Shown here piece by piece: positions 19,201 to 27,529 of a stretch of DNA of 64,000 nt (positions are counted from its first letter, which is position 1; the number at the start of each line of letters is the position of its first letter). The DNA comes from Flavobacterium microcysteis (GTDB taxonomy: Bacteria > Bacteroidota > Bacteroidia > Flavobacteriales > Flavobacteriaceae): the NCBI RefSeq assembly GCF_006385255.1, contig NZ_VFJE01000053.1:248001-312000 (forward strand), written 5' to 3'. The notes below the pieces were generated by a model, which did not search any database, was not told the DNA's origin, and was given only the letters and a program-made list of their open reading frames with translations. A program made the translations under genes and the position numbers.

Positions 19201-19856
19201 TCAAAGAAAGTACGGTCATAAAACTGGGTGATGAAAAGATTGTGACTAAGAAATTAGCCGAAAATGAAAAAGAAGCAGCGAGCGGCTATATCAAGATGAA
19301 TTGGAAAGCAGATGAAATCACTAAAGACATGGCTACGATAAGCATCAACAACAAAAGTAGCATACCTGGTTATGGAGGCTTTTATTGGCAATATTTTGAA
19401 GATTTGGACAAGATAAAGTCCAGCCAGGACGGTCCGCTTTCTATCGAAAAAGAATTATATATCAAGGAAAATACGGCTAAAGGCAAGGAACTCCAAAAGA
19501 TAACAAACAAAAAAGCATTGAAGATTGGAGATTTGGTAACCGTTAGACTGATTATTTATGCCAAAGATGACATCGATTTTGTACACCTGAAAGATATGAG
19601 AGCAGCTGCATTTGAACCTGTTGATGTACTTTCCGAATACAAATGGCAAGGCAGTTTGGGATACTATATGAGTACTAAAGATGCAGCAACCCACTTTTTC
19701 TTTGACAATATCAGTAAAGGAAAATATGTGCTGGAATATGACATCAGAGTGAATAACCCAGGAGAATTCTCTAATGGAATCACAACAATCCAAAGTATGT
19801 ATGCACCAGAGTTTTCAAGCCATAGTAAAGGAATTCGTGTAAAAATAGAAGAATAA
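13299..19856 (+). CDS. Alpha-2-macroglobulin-family protein with inserted TonB-plug module
   Basis: A 2185-residue exported protein (signal peptide about 1-19, ending TAQS). A helical N-terminal region is followed by macroglobulin beta-domains; an MG2-type segment (FIYRPGQTVYFKG) lies near 580-600. At about 1190-1265 there is a carboxypeptidase-regulatory domain (GVITENGLPLPGVSVIVSG), then a TonB-receptor plug-like domain at about 1280-1400 (VPGLNIGSG, IILRGSGSI, LFIVDGMPV, LYGSRGANGVVIITTKK), without any beta-barrel. The A2M core resumes at about 1407 (TAFFFPQL), with a thioester motif CAEQ at 1639-1642, an alpha-toroid domain and a receptor-binding-like C-terminus. Bacterial A2Ms trap proteases in the envelope; an intact CxEQ supports covalent trapping. 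The plug may link the protein to a SusC-like or T9SS-related partner, but that is inference. Confidence 0.88.
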   Translation: MKKIIGLLVLFFSLSITAQSLDKSWNKVYEYEYDGKIKSASEELNKIYKKARKKNDQAEIIRTFLYQSKFLMTLEEEAQYKIIKNLREELTTKDEANKAIFSFIYGKLLSEYYGQNRYKLKNQTATESIFNPDFRTWSSSDFEKEIATAYENSIKNETILLKTPLSNYDKIIVFGKFEAPLNRSLYDFLSEKYLEKNEFYKDESPEEKTFLSNNIHSFYGNPKEFQELDLKNYKFSPFYLRLAIYQKLEKSYASQNNAIALSNIALKRIQTVYKRRNILEEYLTVLDRFIAITQDKYQSAFLIEKATIYQDNASKDTHTDYNSKAVEICDSVILKGDEPFASEAKNTKVSILAKNLTVKTEKYIIPNQPNLALIQFASIDTIYGSLYKIPLKFAIKLESRNIEKDSLFIDFVNKNKPYKTFKNRLPSTKGYFEYSTEIILPEMEAGIYLLTISTKKDSLSIEDIYSYATINATDLTLAYSDSQNTERFQVLNRKTGKPIKDAIIKSDDFIIKTDKNGMAKYERTKATQNYSQNIQIIKAKDTLSLFYNTTYFYEHVRTKEEEEKEEKEKFRVKANLFTDRFIYRPGQTVYFKGILLKKKDSKNDIVPDMFVSVRAENVNGEDIYMARLKTNEFGSFIGEFNIPKNTLTGDFTINAEEDEDYETDAHYDENKDEHPFWDKVNRFEHSEISFKVEEYKRPKFEVTFEPITENFIVNQNIKVKGKAKAFAGATISDATVSYTVKRNSYYHNWRYSNNHFSYDDEEIAAGTIETDQDGNFEIEFTAIPAKGFNEEGQPVFNFSIEAEVTDSNGETRKNITVAKAGYHNLVLSANIPETINAKTIQKITLDSQNLNGQFIPIIGELKIYKSKSPNRVLSSRRWEAPEIQIIPEDEFIRLFPTLPYKNNNVEKGELVFNQKVDTKTTKEIILNDLKKWVSGGYQLFFTSKDISGKEIEVSSSFKLLNDSDKMPGDHELFQYEIINTDPKKDGFVEVQYTSAAPLYITTEAFYQSEAVFNKVIEVNGKNIFRIPIEKDWKNDVKISMNFIWENKNFEKKHTQFLPIYREKINIETGTFRNKIEPGGNETWSFFIKDQHKNGIKAEVLASMYDTSLDQFYESEWNTSLDFSNDNYNNIEFKQFLGMGNLASLYFRNLIPYQNPIYYSRSQFNWFGFDFLHSEQKDSQYHQYLTEKLILSSGKTISGVITENGLPLPGVSVIVSGTDRGTQTDFDGKYEIKALMNEILAFHFVGMKSQYIRVNNKTINIEMTESDEMLQEVIVTAYTSTKRPKSLAAVNYVTVDVIEERSNASVIQSLQGMVPGLNIGSGSGQPDGDTTIILRGSGSINMSGSPLFIVDGMPVAEDEYRSMNLKDILSANVLKGNEATSLYGSRGANGVVIITTKKSLEALTEVKARKNLSETAFFFPQLRTDDKGNLKFSFTSPEALTQWKLRLFAHNKKAVSGYLENFVITQKDLMVLPNVPRFLRENDTIVITSKISNITSEPKSGIAMLQLFDAATMQPIDAKMLNTDNVKNFNIKAKGNTAVSWKLFVPQGLQGVQYKILAKAGDFTDGEENILPVLTNTMLVTESIPLWIPGNTKKEYVFENLKNNQSSTLRNHLLTLEYTSNPAWFAIKSLPYLMEYEHECAEQVFSKYYANTLANEIITTNPKIAAVFDAWRKAGKPISKLEQNEELKSLILAETPWTKDTENEEQQKKNLAMLFDLEKMKTDINDNFEKLDRKQSQSGGFPWFSGGNDNEYITRHIVTGLGHLEKLKVSNQNIEKFRRITAKAIPFIDEKFLTRNRNAEINQKKNKIWNYDTYADLHYLYARSFYTNTYPTNDSLKKAILKHLDYTKQHWMEYGLYQKAMATLALHRFGEKEIAKKIVTSLKETAINNEENGMYWLSNKSGWYWYQAPIETQALLIEAFSEIGNEKKSIEAMKVWLLKNRQTKSWNTTKATTEAIYALLLQGEDWLSVKESTVIKLGDEKIVTKKLAENEKEAASGYIKMNWKADEITKDMATISINNKSSIPGYGGFYWQYFEDLDKIKSSQDGPLSIEKELYIKENTAKGKELQKITNKKALKIGDLVTVRLIIYAKDDIDFVHLKDMRAAAFEPVDVLSEYKWQGSLGYYMSTKDAATHFFFDNISKGKYVLEYDIRVNNPGEFSNGITTIQSMYAPEFSSHSKGIRVKIEE

Positions 19857-19991
19857 GTACGAATTTAAAATAATGGATGAGTTCTATTCCCGGAACTGAG
19901 AAGGGAATCGTTCTTCGAAATAATTACAATATTTTCCTCGAAAGCAGCGTTAATTCGTAACGAGTATCAGTAACAAATAAAAAAAGAAACT

Positions 19992-20504
19992 ATGAAAAGT
20001 AAACGCCACCTAAAATTACTATTTGCCTTATTTTGTACATTACTTTTAATAAACTGCTCCAGTCCGGAATCTAAAGTTACGAGGGTAGTCAATAAGTTTT
20101 ATTCGGAATACAAACATAATTTCCGGATAGTAAACAAACAATATGTAAGCGACCACTTATATGAACTTATTTTAAAAGCGAAGGAAATTGAGGATGAAGA
20201 TGCCATGCTTATAAAAAACAGTGCTTTTCCAACGGATAAGCCATTGCTTATTGAAGGTGATGTTTTTACCAGTCTATACGAAGGGCATACCTCATTTACA
20301 ATTAAAAAAACAACTATTACAGGAAACAAAGCAACCGTAATTGTTGAGTTTAAAAATAAAAAATACAATCAAACCTGGGAAGATGAAGTACGGCTTGTAA
20401 ATGAGAAAAGCAAATGGAAGATAGACGATGTGATTTTTAAAAAAGAAATCAGTTCTTTTGGTTCAACACAGCAATGTCTGAATCAGATTATAAATCATGA
20501 GTAA
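19992..20504 (+). CDS. Hypothetical lipoprotein
   Basis: A 170-residue protein with a lipoprotein signal peptide: a basic start (MKSKRHLK), a hydrophobic core and the lipobox LINC with Cys22, followed by SSPE. The mature part is an alpha/beta domain of the NTF2/DUF3828 style (a helix with VVNKFYSEYK, then strands ending in KWKIDDVIF), but I cannot confirm a family. It follows the alpha-2-macroglobulin gene by 135 bases on the same strand and ends at a strong bidirectional terminator. It may be co-expressed with its large neighbour. Function unknown. Confidence 0.75.
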   Translation: MKSKRHLKLLFALFCTLLLINCSSPESKVTRVVNKFYSEYKHNFRIVNKQYVSDHLYELILKAKEIEDEDAMLIKNSAFPTDKPLLIEGDVFTSLYEGHTSFTIKKTTITGNKATVIVEFKNKKYNQTWEDEVRLVNEKSKWKIDDVIFKKEISSFGSTQQCLNQIINHE

Positions 20505-20520
20505 CGAAACTAAATAACAA

Positions 20521-20550
20521 AAAAAACACTTAATTTCTTAAGTGTTTTTT
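20521..20550. terminator. Bidirectional intrinsic terminator
   Basis: A 13-base perfect stem (20521-20533 with 20538-20550), loop TTTC, with A and T runs on both sides. It lies between the convergent lipoprotein and S46 peptidase genes and can serve both. Confidence 0.85.
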
Positions 20551-20580
20551 TATTATTTGAACTAATAACTAATCTAAAAA

Positions 20581-22728
20581 TTATTTTGCGATTGTCATTT
20601 CGTCAATGATATGTTTTGCTCCAGCATATTTGTCAATGATAAACAAAACATAACGGATATCAACATTGATTGTTCTTTGTAGTTTAGAATCAAAGATTAC
20701 GTCACCAGCCATAGCTTCAATGTTACCGTCAAAAGCTACACCAATAAGCTCTCCTTTTCCATTCAATACCGGTGAACCTGAGTTACCACCTGTAATATCA
20801 TTGTCTGTTAAGAAGTTTACAGGCATATATCCTTTTTTGTCAGCATATTGTCCGAAATCTTTTTTCTCGTTCAATTCAATCAATTTTTTAGGCAAGTCAA
20901 ACTCTTGATCGTTTGGCTTGTATTTTTTGATTGTTCCTTGAAGCGTAGTATAGTTATTGATTTTAGCGTCATTTCTCTTATCTGCAGGCAAAGAACGAAC
21001 TTTACCATAAGTCAAACGCAAAGTTGAGTTTGCATCTGGGTATTTGATTTTGTTCAGCTTAGACTCACGTAATCCTTCAACAAGAAGACGGAATGACTTC
21101 TGGTAATCATTTTCCAATTTAGCCACTTCTTCCGGCTTGCTTCTGTAAGTAGCCAAGATGCTAGATGAAAGCAAGTATAGCTTATCATTTTTCAACGCAT
21201 CTGGATTTGGGTTTTTCAAAAATGCTTCCGCTTTTTCTTTTGTAGCGAAAACGCTTTCTGCGATAGCTTCATCTACAAATTTTGTGAAGTTATTGTTGTT
21301 TTCTTTAGCAAGTCCTTCAACAAACGGATCTAGCTTATAACCTGCTTTTGCAGCATAAAGATTTAGCTCTGCAATCAATACATCTCTTTCTAATGGAAGA
21401 TAGAAACCTTCATAAACACCTTCGATTGCTGCCTGAAGTCTTGGAAGCATTTCTGCTTTCTTAGCATCATTTTCTTTAGCATAAGCTGCAATTCCGTTTC
21501 CTAAACTTGCAGGACCACCAGCTAGGCTGCTGTTTCTCAAGATAGAAATTAGGTAATTATCGTGTCTTGACTTTTCGTTTGTTGCTTTGTAATATTTGTT
21601 GATTGTTTCAACAACAGCACCATATTTTTGCTTGTTCTCAGCCTTGTTAGCCCATTTGTTGAACTCAGCTTCTTCTTTTTGTTTTGTATCTGCTGTCTTG
21701 AATTTGGTCAACGCATCAATCATACCTTGACGGTTTTTCCAATAGTTCGCTACAGAAGCATATTTAGAAGCATAGTTTAAACGTACTTGGTCACTTTTGT
21801 CCATGTGAACTTTCATAGCGTCCATTCCAGTTTTAGAACCTTCAACCCATGCAGGATAAGCAAACTTTACGTTTTGCTCAATTCCACCAGCCGGCATCCA
21901 ACGGTTTGTTCTACCTGGATAACCTAAAATCATTGCGAAATCATTTTCCTGAACACCTTTCAAGCTGATTGGCAAGTGGTGCTTAGGCTTCAATGGAACG
22001 TTCTCAGTAGAATATTCAGCAGGATTTCCATCTTTATCAGCATATACTCTAAACATAGAGAAATCTCCTGTGTGACGTGGCCATTCCCAGTTGTCTGTAT
22101 CACCTCCGAATTTTCCAATACTTTCCGGTGGAGTTCCAACTAGACGAACGTCTTTATAATCTTGGTAAACGAAATAGTAGTATTCATTTCCTTGGAAGAA
22201 TGGACGAACAGAAACAGTATATTTCCCTCCTTCATCATTTTCTTTCTGGATTTTAGCAATTTCCTGGTTGATCGCTTTTTCACGCTCAGCCTCGCTCATG
22301 CTATCCGTAACTTTAGAAAGGATTCTTTTAGAAACATCATCCATTCTCACGAAGAAACGTACATAAAGTGAGTTTGGCTTAATTTCAGCTTTCTTGTCTT
22401 TTGCCCAGAATCCATCTCTCAAGTAGTTGTCTTTTGGAGTAGAAACTTCTGCAATTGCATCATAACCACAGTGGTGGTTAGTCAAAACCAAACCTTGGTT
22501 AGAAATAATTTCTGCAGTACAGCCGCCATTGAACTGAACAATAGCATCTTTAATACTTGAATGGTTGATGCTGTAGATTTCCTCAGAAGTCAATTGCAAT
22601 CCCATTTTCTGCATGTCACGGTGATTCAAACGTTCAATGAACATCAAGAACCACATCCCTTCGTCAGCCTTTACTGTTGTAGGAACAAGCAGTATAGCCG
22701 TAATTAAGGATAAAATAATTTTTTTCAT
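20581..22728 (-). CDS. S46-family dipeptidyl-peptidase (DPP7/DPP11 type)
   Basis: A 715-residue periplasmic serine exopeptidase that removes dipeptides from peptide N-termini, feeding amino-acid catabolism. Signal peptide about 1-21 (ending VKA, mature DEGMWF as in the family). Catalytic residues: His in TNHHCGYD (85/86), Asp in GGDTDNWEWPRHTGDF (about 225) and Ser650 in GGNSGSP. The residue 18 positions after the serine, at 668, is Gly in AFDGN. In the family, Gly here goes with DPP7-type hydrophobic P1 preference and Arg with DPP11-type acidic preference, so DPP7-like specificity is inferred. Full length, clear ATG, own transcription unit. Confidence 0.92.
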   Translation of the reverse strand: MKKIILSLITAILLVPTTVKADEGMWFLMFIERLNHRDMQKMGLQLTSEEIYSINHSSIKDAIVQFNGGCTAEIISNQGLVLTNHHCGYDAIAEVSTPKDNYLRDGFWAKDKKAEIKPNSLYVRFFVRMDDVSKRILSKVTDSMSEAEREKAINQEIAKIQKENDEGGKYTVSVRPFFQGNEYYYFVYQDYKDVRLVGTPPESIGKFGGDTDNWEWPRHTGDFSMFRVYADKDGNPAEYSTENVPLKPKHHLPISLKGVQENDFAMILGYPGRTNRWMPAGGIEQNVKFAYPAWVEGSKTGMDAMKVHMDKSDQVRLNYASKYASVANYWKNRQGMIDALTKFKTADTKQKEEAEFNKWANKAENKQKYGAVVETINKYYKATNEKSRHDNYLISILRNSSLAGGPASLGNGIAAYAKENDAKKAEMLPRLQAAIEGVYEGFYLPLERDVLIAELNLYAAKAGYKLDPFVEGLAKENNNNFTKFVDEAIAESVFATKEKAEAFLKNPNPDALKNDKLYLLSSSILATYRSKPEEVAKLENDYQKSFRLLVEGLRESKLNKIKYPDANSTLRLTYGKVRSLPADKRNDAKINNYTTLQGTIKKYKPNDQEFDLPKKLIELNEKKDFGQYADKKGYMPVNFLTDNDITGGNSGSPVLNGKGELIGVAFDGNIEAMAGDVIFDSKLQRTINVDIRYVLFIIDKYAGAKHIIDEMTIAK

Positions 22729-22923
22729 TTAATAGTATTTAAAGTTTAATAGGTATGTGAGTAGTCGCATAAAATGTTTTTTTGTTACATTTTTGACCGC
22801 CGACATATATTTTTGCGTTGCGAATATACTTCATTTTAAAATTTTAGACTTACAAACGAAGAGAAAACTAAATCGTTATCGCAATTTTAACTTTTGTTTT
22901 AGAGTTCTAGTTTCTTAGCTTTT

Positions 22924-24918
22924 TTATCTGGCTTCTTGACGGCCGGTAATTTCATTTACTTTCCTTGTTTTCTTTTGTGGCAAAAAGTTTCTTTCGCTCA
23001 AATGCGAATAATATTGCTGGATAAAAGCCTTGAAATACAAAATATTCTTTTCATCTTCCCGTGTTTGGTTTTTAACCCCATTATTTTTCCATAATGGGTC
23101 TTTTCTGTAATCTGACTTGACCAATATATCCTTTTCATTGAATTGGTAGTAATGAGTATCAGTTGTACAATTAAAAGCACTATTCGAAAAATTAATGGCA
23201 AAATGGTTTTCTTGCCCATTCGGATTAAAATGATTTTTTCCAAAGGCAAAATACGGTTGGTCATAATCAAGCATTCCTAAAAGTGTAGGCATGATATCAA
23301 TATGTTGCATGATTTTGTCATCGGTTCCTGTAAAATTTTTACCCGGATGATAAAACAAAATCGGGATAGAATAATCAAATGGTGGTTTTAAAAACTTTGG
23401 GGAATCGGCTCCGGAAGCATGATCGGCTGTTATGACAAAAAGGGTATTCTTAAACCACGGTTCGTTTTTAATTTCATCAAAAAATAATTGAAGTGCATGG
23501 TCAGAATATTTGATAGCACGGTGTATTGGAAGCGTTCCTTTAGAAAACTTGCCTTTAAATTCATCTGGAATACTAAACGGATGGTGTGACGAAAGCGTAA
23601 AGACGGTCGTAAAAAAAGGTTTGGGCATCTGGTTGACTTTCTCATGAACAAAAGGCCAGAATTTATGATCCCATATTCCCCATTTTCCATCAAAATCATC
23701 GTTTCCTTTTGCTTTTTCGTATTCTTCTCTGGATTGAAATTCTTCTATATCAAGATTTTTACCAAAAGACACAAATCCCATAGATTCTTTTACGGCTCCG
23801 TGCATAAAAGCAGTATGATAACCCATTTCGTTCATACAGGCTGGCAAAGCATGATAATCTGCTACAGAATTGGGTAATGAAAGGAATGGCTCTTTGAAAG
23901 TTGGAATTGAAGCCCAAATTGCTGGCAGCGCATCCATAGAACGGTAGCCATTCTGATAAGCATTTGTAAAAAGATAGCCTTCCTGAAAAAGCGAATCCAA
24001 AAATGGAGTATTGGTTTGCTGTTTCGGTTTAAACTGATCCGAAAGACTTTTGATGTGGGCTTTACCGAAACTTTCTAAAATTATGATAAAGACATTCGTA
24101 TTCCTGTCAATCTTAAACTTGTCTGAAGACGACGGCATATGTGTCGTTGGCATATAAGCTTCAGCCGTCTTTTTGTCAAAATATTCGAGTTTGGGAACTT
24201 TTTTGGATTTACCTATCGTTCGGAAAAGACAGAAAGGATTACTCAATATTAAGGAAGTATGCGAAGCATTATCCGTATACATAAAGGCATCACTCATCGA
24301 AATCGGAAAGGAAGCTTTTGAAAGGCTGGCTCCCCTGACAAGAAAAACAGTCAGAAAAACCATTACACCCAGATATACCGAATTGACTACATAATATTTC
24401 TTATTACTGGACAGTACTGATTTTCCATATCCTATCCATCTGAATCCGATGCAAAGTATGGCAAGCACGATAAGATAGAAGATAAAACCATACCAATAAT
24501 CGGCTATAAAATCAAGTATCAAAAGTGAAAAGCTATCTTCATTGACTAAAAACAAATCTCCTAAAACCAATCGGGACTGTTTGTATGGATAATAAAACAC
24601 ATCCGCAAAATTAACCAGCAGGCCAAGGCTATTTGAAATCATATAAATCCAAAAAAGCCTTTTCTGATAGTTTTCTTTTTCCCGAAACCGAAAAGGAAGC
24701 AGCGAGAAAAAAATAAAAGGCAGGTTCAGATAAAGTATGGAAACTGTATCAAACATCAGGCTACCTCTGAGCAAAGAAAACAGGTCCTGATGGTGGATGG
24801 GATCTATCAGGTGGTCGTTGAAATAATAAAACATGAATCTTCCGAGCATGAATGCGACATAAACGACCATAAGTCGTAACAGCATAACGGTAAAATCATT
24901 TTTCCAGTTGATTTTCAT
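22924..24918 (-). CDS. LTA-synthase/sulfatase-fold membrane enzyme
   Basis: A 664-residue inner-membrane protein with five predicted N-terminal transmembrane segments (about 10-200) and a C-terminal sulfatase/alkaline-phosphatase-fold domain (about 265-580) that should face the periplasm. Metal-site residues are visible: Glu in NVFIIILESFGKAH, a candidate nucleophile Ser in NGYRSMDALPA, HHPF, and Asp-His in FVITADHASG. Relatives transfer phospho-glycerol or phospho-ethanolamine groups to envelope glycolipids. Gram-negative flavobacteria lack lipoteichoic acid, so a phospho-group transferase acting on lipids or glycans is more likely than true LTA synthesis. Single gene; the ATG start is clear. 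Confidence 0.85.
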   Translation of the reverse strand: MKINWKNDFTVMLLRLMVVYVAFMLGRFMFYYFNDHLIDPIHHQDLFSLLRGSLMFDTVSILYLNLPFIFFSLLPFRFREKENYQKRLFWIYMISNSLGLLVNFADVFYYPYKQSRLVLGDLFLVNEDSFSLLILDFIADYWYGFIFYLIVLAILCIGFRWIGYGKSVLSSNKKYYVVNSVYLGVMVFLTVFLVRGASLSKASFPISMSDAFMYTDNASHTSLILSNPFCLFRTIGKSKKVPKLEYFDKKTAEAYMPTTHMPSSSDKFKIDRNTNVFIIILESFGKAHIKSLSDQFKPKQQTNTPFLDSLFQEGYLFTNAYQNGYRSMDALPAIWASIPTFKEPFLSLPNSVADYHALPACMNEMGYHTAFMHGAVKESMGFVSFGKNLDIEEFQSREEYEKAKGNDDFDGKWGIWDHKFWPFVHEKVNQMPKPFFTTVFTLSSHHPFSIPDEFKGKFSKGTLPIHRAIKYSDHALQLFFDEIKNEPWFKNTLFVITADHASGADSPKFLKPPFDYSIPILFYHPGKNFTGTDDKIMQHIDIMPTLLGMLDYDQPYFAFGKNHFNPNGQENHFAINFSNSAFNCTTDTHYYQFNEKDILVKSDYRKDPLWKNNGVKNQTREDEKNILYFKAFIQQYYSHLSERNFLPQKKTRKVNEITGRQEAR

Positions 24919-25082
24919 AAAATCTAACTACTTAGCTCCTTCGAAAAACGAAACAAGAACCTGTTCTGTGGTAGCAGAAAAAGTGTTGGGGAATCGAAGT
25001 AAAATGTTTGTTCACACAAAAATAACGAATAATTTACATTCTGTTTACTTGCCTAAAAAATTATATCAACCATTTAGCCCAT

Positions 25083-25107
25083 AAAAAAAGCATCGTAACG
25101 ATGCTTT
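25083..25107 (-). terminator. Intrinsic terminator of the DUF5694-S41 operon
   Basis: On the minus strand AAAGCATCGT pairs with ACGATGCTTT around one base, followed by a run of seven T. The stem begins inside the stop codon region of the S41 peptidase gene (stop 25106-25108). Confidence 0.75.
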
Positions 25108-26512
25108 ATCTTTTCTGCTGTATGAGTTCCATTGTCTTTTGTAATGCGTCCTCATTATCCTCAATCTCAATATCTGGGAGAATACTTTCTGTGTCGATAA
25201 TGCCGCTTGGACGCACATCCAGACTGGTCGATACCTGAAATGTAAATTTGGAATAAGGCAATGCATACCACATCATAGGATCTGCATAAAAAGAAGAAAG
25301 GTTTGCCGTGGGTTGTCCGACCAAAGTTCCGAGTTGGTAATCTTTTACCATTGCCGCAAACATTGACCCGGCTGAAAAAGTATAATTATCAATCAGCACG
25401 AAAACATTCCTTTTATGTTTTAATGATGACTTTTTAGGCTTTATGAGTTTATGTTCCACAACTGCCAGTTCATTGTCTTTTGTGCTCCAGATTGCCTTTG
25501 TATGCTTATTGATTCCATAAGTGAACTTTGCCCATCGCATTATTTTGGGTATGTACATTGCCGAAAAGTTCTTCTTGAATTCCGGCGTAACCTTCCACAA
25601 CGTTTTAGAGGAAGTACGGAAAGGTTTATCAGCAAAATAGCGCCCTAAATCTTCCCCATAACGAGCATCGCCTCCATCATGATTGCGGACATCAATAATT
25701 ATGTTTTTAATTTTAAGTTTTTCAATTTTCTTAAAGCTTGTCTTGTAAAACTTCTTGAAATAGCTTCGCTTCTCGCTGTCAAAATCCTTAATCGTAAGTA
25801 AGGCTGTGGAATCATTCAGAATTGTAAACATGCAGGTTTCTTCTTTGGCTTCAGATTTCTTTTCGGCCAGGGCAGTACTCAGAACACCCTGCACCTCCAT
25901 CCTATCCGTTTTTCCATTCTTATCCAGAAAATCAATTGCATAAGGAGCCGTCCAATCATAAACACGCCACAGATAATACGGAAAAGAAGCCGTGACATAT
26001 TTTTCGTCAAGAAAATCCAATTCTTTTGAAGATTGCAGTTTTAATGTCTGCACTACTTTTTCAATCGGAATGCCATTTACCGCAACAATCCGGCTTATAG
26101 AATCGATAGCTGTTTGGTCTGAATAATTCTTTTTCACCCCATAGCTTCCTTTTTTGTTTTCTATGGAAAAAGGAAAAAACAAACCACCCTCTTTTACATA
26201 CTTTTTATAAAACTGGGTAGGATAACTTCGGGTATGGGCATCATTCATAAAAACCAATATCTTATCAATCTGTCTCCAAAAGCCAAACGGCGAAAGATTT
26301 TCCGGCAACTCCTTTTTTAGGGAATCCAAATAATGTGTCCATTCTTCCTTGTTCCTGTAATAATAGGGATTGGGATGCGAATAGTTTATTTTTTCTACCA
26401 GACAGTCTATATCATAAATCATTTGCTTTTTAGAAAGCTGTTCATCTTGTGCAAAAACCTGTTGGCATTGCAGTATCGTTAAAAAGGCAATGGTTAGTAG
26501 AAACCGTATCAT
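25106..26512 (-). CDS. S41-family (C-terminal processing type) peptidase
   Basis: A 468-residue exported peptidase-like protein with a signal peptide (about 1-21, ending VFA-QD). The N-terminal part is helical (HPNPYYYRNKEEW, FMNDAHTRSYP); a degenerate PDZ-like region (RIVAVNGIPIEKV) lies near 130-150. The S41 core has IIIDVRNHDGGD and NYTFSAGSMFAAMVKDY, the latter holding the likely nucleophile Ser, then GQPTANLSSFY and a DVRPSGIIDTE segment. The usual Ser-x10-x-Lys dyad is plausible (K after SAGSMFAAMV). It overlaps the upstream DUF5694 gene by 4 bases (ATGA), so the two are co-translated. Substrate unknown. Confidence 0.85.
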   Translation of the reverse strand: MIRFLLTIAFLTILQCQQVFAQDEQLSKKQMIYDIDCLVEKINYSHPNPYYYRNKEEWTHYLDSLKKELPENLSPFGFWRQIDKILVFMNDAHTRSYPTQFYKKYVKEGGLFFPFSIENKKGSYGVKKNYSDQTAIDSISRIVAVNGIPIEKVVQTLKLQSSKELDFLDEKYVTASFPYYLWRVYDWTAPYAIDFLDKNGKTDRMEVQGVLSTALAEKKSEAKEETCMFTILNDSTALLTIKDFDSEKRSYFKKFYKTSFKKIEKLKIKNIIIDVRNHDGGDARYGEDLGRYFADKPFRTSSKTLWKVTPEFKKNFSAMYIPKIMRWAKFTYGINKHTKAIWSTKDNELAVVEHKLIKPKKSSLKHKRNVFVLIDNYTFSAGSMFAAMVKDYQLGTLVGQPTANLSSFYADPMMWYALPYSKFTFQVSTSLDVRPSGIIDTESILPDIEIEDNEDALQKTMELIQQKR

Positions 26513-27309
26513 TTCAAAACATCTTTAAGTTCTACGATTTCAAACTCAGGATCATATTTGACAATCTCACGAAACATTGAAATATGACCGGCACCTAGTA
26601 ACACCATCACTTTACTGTCTTGACTTTCCGTTAGTTTTTGCACTAACGAAAACATATACAGGTTGCGTTTGTACCATTCCGATACCAGAAAAGCCCCAAT
26701 AAAATTATCTGTCTTTCCGGCTTTGTTCGCCAAGCCTACATACCATTGGATATCAGAATTTGCATATTCTGGGGTATTCAGGCTCAAAATCAAATCTGTT
26801 AACGAATAGGTCGCAATCTTTTTATTTGTATTCGTTTCAATATCTTTCATCATTTTGCTGCTTCGCTCTATTAGCGCTGTCTGTCCGGCCTGTTCCATCC
26901 CTAAAAGCAGCATATTGTATGGAAAAGTCGTATCTAAATAATCAATCGCATACATCTTTTTATGGTTGAGCTTTTTTGCGGTTCGCAATGCTAACTGCAC
27001 TCTTTCATCAGCCATTTTTTTCAATAGACTATCTGGGGTTTGGGCATAAAACTGGTCTAATTCATCCTGTTTTGTATGATCCCATTCTACAAAAATTTTA
27101 TCTGGACCAAACTTTTTAATACGGTTTGTTATCGTTTCCAGTTCCTTTTGGCTCTTTGGAGTCATGACATCAAAAGTGTTTACTTTGGCGACATCATATC
27201 CCGGGTTTTCAAAATGAAAGCTACCAACCAGCAAAATCTGTTTCTTTTTTGTTTGTGCCATCAATCCTGTACTGGCCACCAATAACATCAATAGGACTAT
27301 TCTTTTCAT
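26509..27309 (-). CDS. DUF5694 (TraB-like) exported protein
   Basis: A 266-residue protein with signal peptide MKRIVLLMLLVASTGLMAQ. The mature part opens ILLVGSFHFENPGYD and continues with KFGPDKIFVEWD, YAIDYLDTTFPYN and a late VLLGAGHISMFREIV. Short conserved acid/His motifs at strand ends (GSFHF, VEWD, GAGH) are the hallmark of DUF5694 and recall TraB/PrgY and EreA-like hydrolase folds. Its start is set by the signal peptide, and its stop overlaps the start of the S41 peptidase gene, so the two proteins are probably partners in the envelope. Activity is unproven. Confidence 0.8.
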   Translation of the reverse strand: MKRIVLLMLLVASTGLMAQTKKKQILLVGSFHFENPGYDVAKVNTFDVMTPKSQKELETITNRIKKFGPDKIFVEWDHTKQDELDQFYAQTPDSLLKKMADERVQLALRTAKKLNHKKMYAIDYLDTTFPYNMLLLGMEQAGQTALIERSSKMMKDIETNTNKKIATYSLTDLILSLNTPEYANSDIQWYVGLANKAGKTDNFIGAFLVSEWYKRNLYMFSLVQKLTESQDSKVMVLLGAGHISMFREIVKYDPEFEIVELKDVLK

Positions 27310-27333
27310 AATTTGAACGTTTTAAATTTGTTC

Positions 27334-27341
27334 CAAAAGTA
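27334..27341 (-). promoter_or_regulatory. -7 promoter element of the DUF5694-S41 operon
   Basis: The minus strand reads TACTTTTG, matching TAnnTTTG, about 25 bases before the ATG at 27309. No good -33 box is seen at standard spacing. Confidence 0.4.
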
Positions 27342-27482
27342 AAATCCCAACAGTAGCGCTTTTTTAAATTTTGACGAAGGCATGATAGTATCTTACAAAC
27401 TGTCAAAATCAAAACCTGAATAATTTCATATAATGAATCGGGGGATTTGTCTCAAGAAATTGAGGTTTCGTGTAAATATTGA

Positions 27483-27511
27483 TTTGATTCAAAGTCATAA
27501 TTGTATTTTTG
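27483..27511 (+). promoter_or_regulatory. Canonical Bacteroidota promoter of the LytS/LytTR operon
   Basis: TTTG (27483-27486), 17-base spacer, TATTTTTG (27504-27511): both elements match the Bacteroidota sigma-A consensus. Transcription should start near 27518, 12 bases before the ATG at 27530, which excludes the upstream TTG at 27509 as the start codon. Confidence 0.7.
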
Positions 27512-27529
27512 AGAAGCAATACTGATGAC

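Noticed and set aside
22808..22815. Plus-strand TATTTTTG in the gap after the S46 gene
   Set aside because: No plus-strand gene follows and the spacing to a TTTG is wrong.
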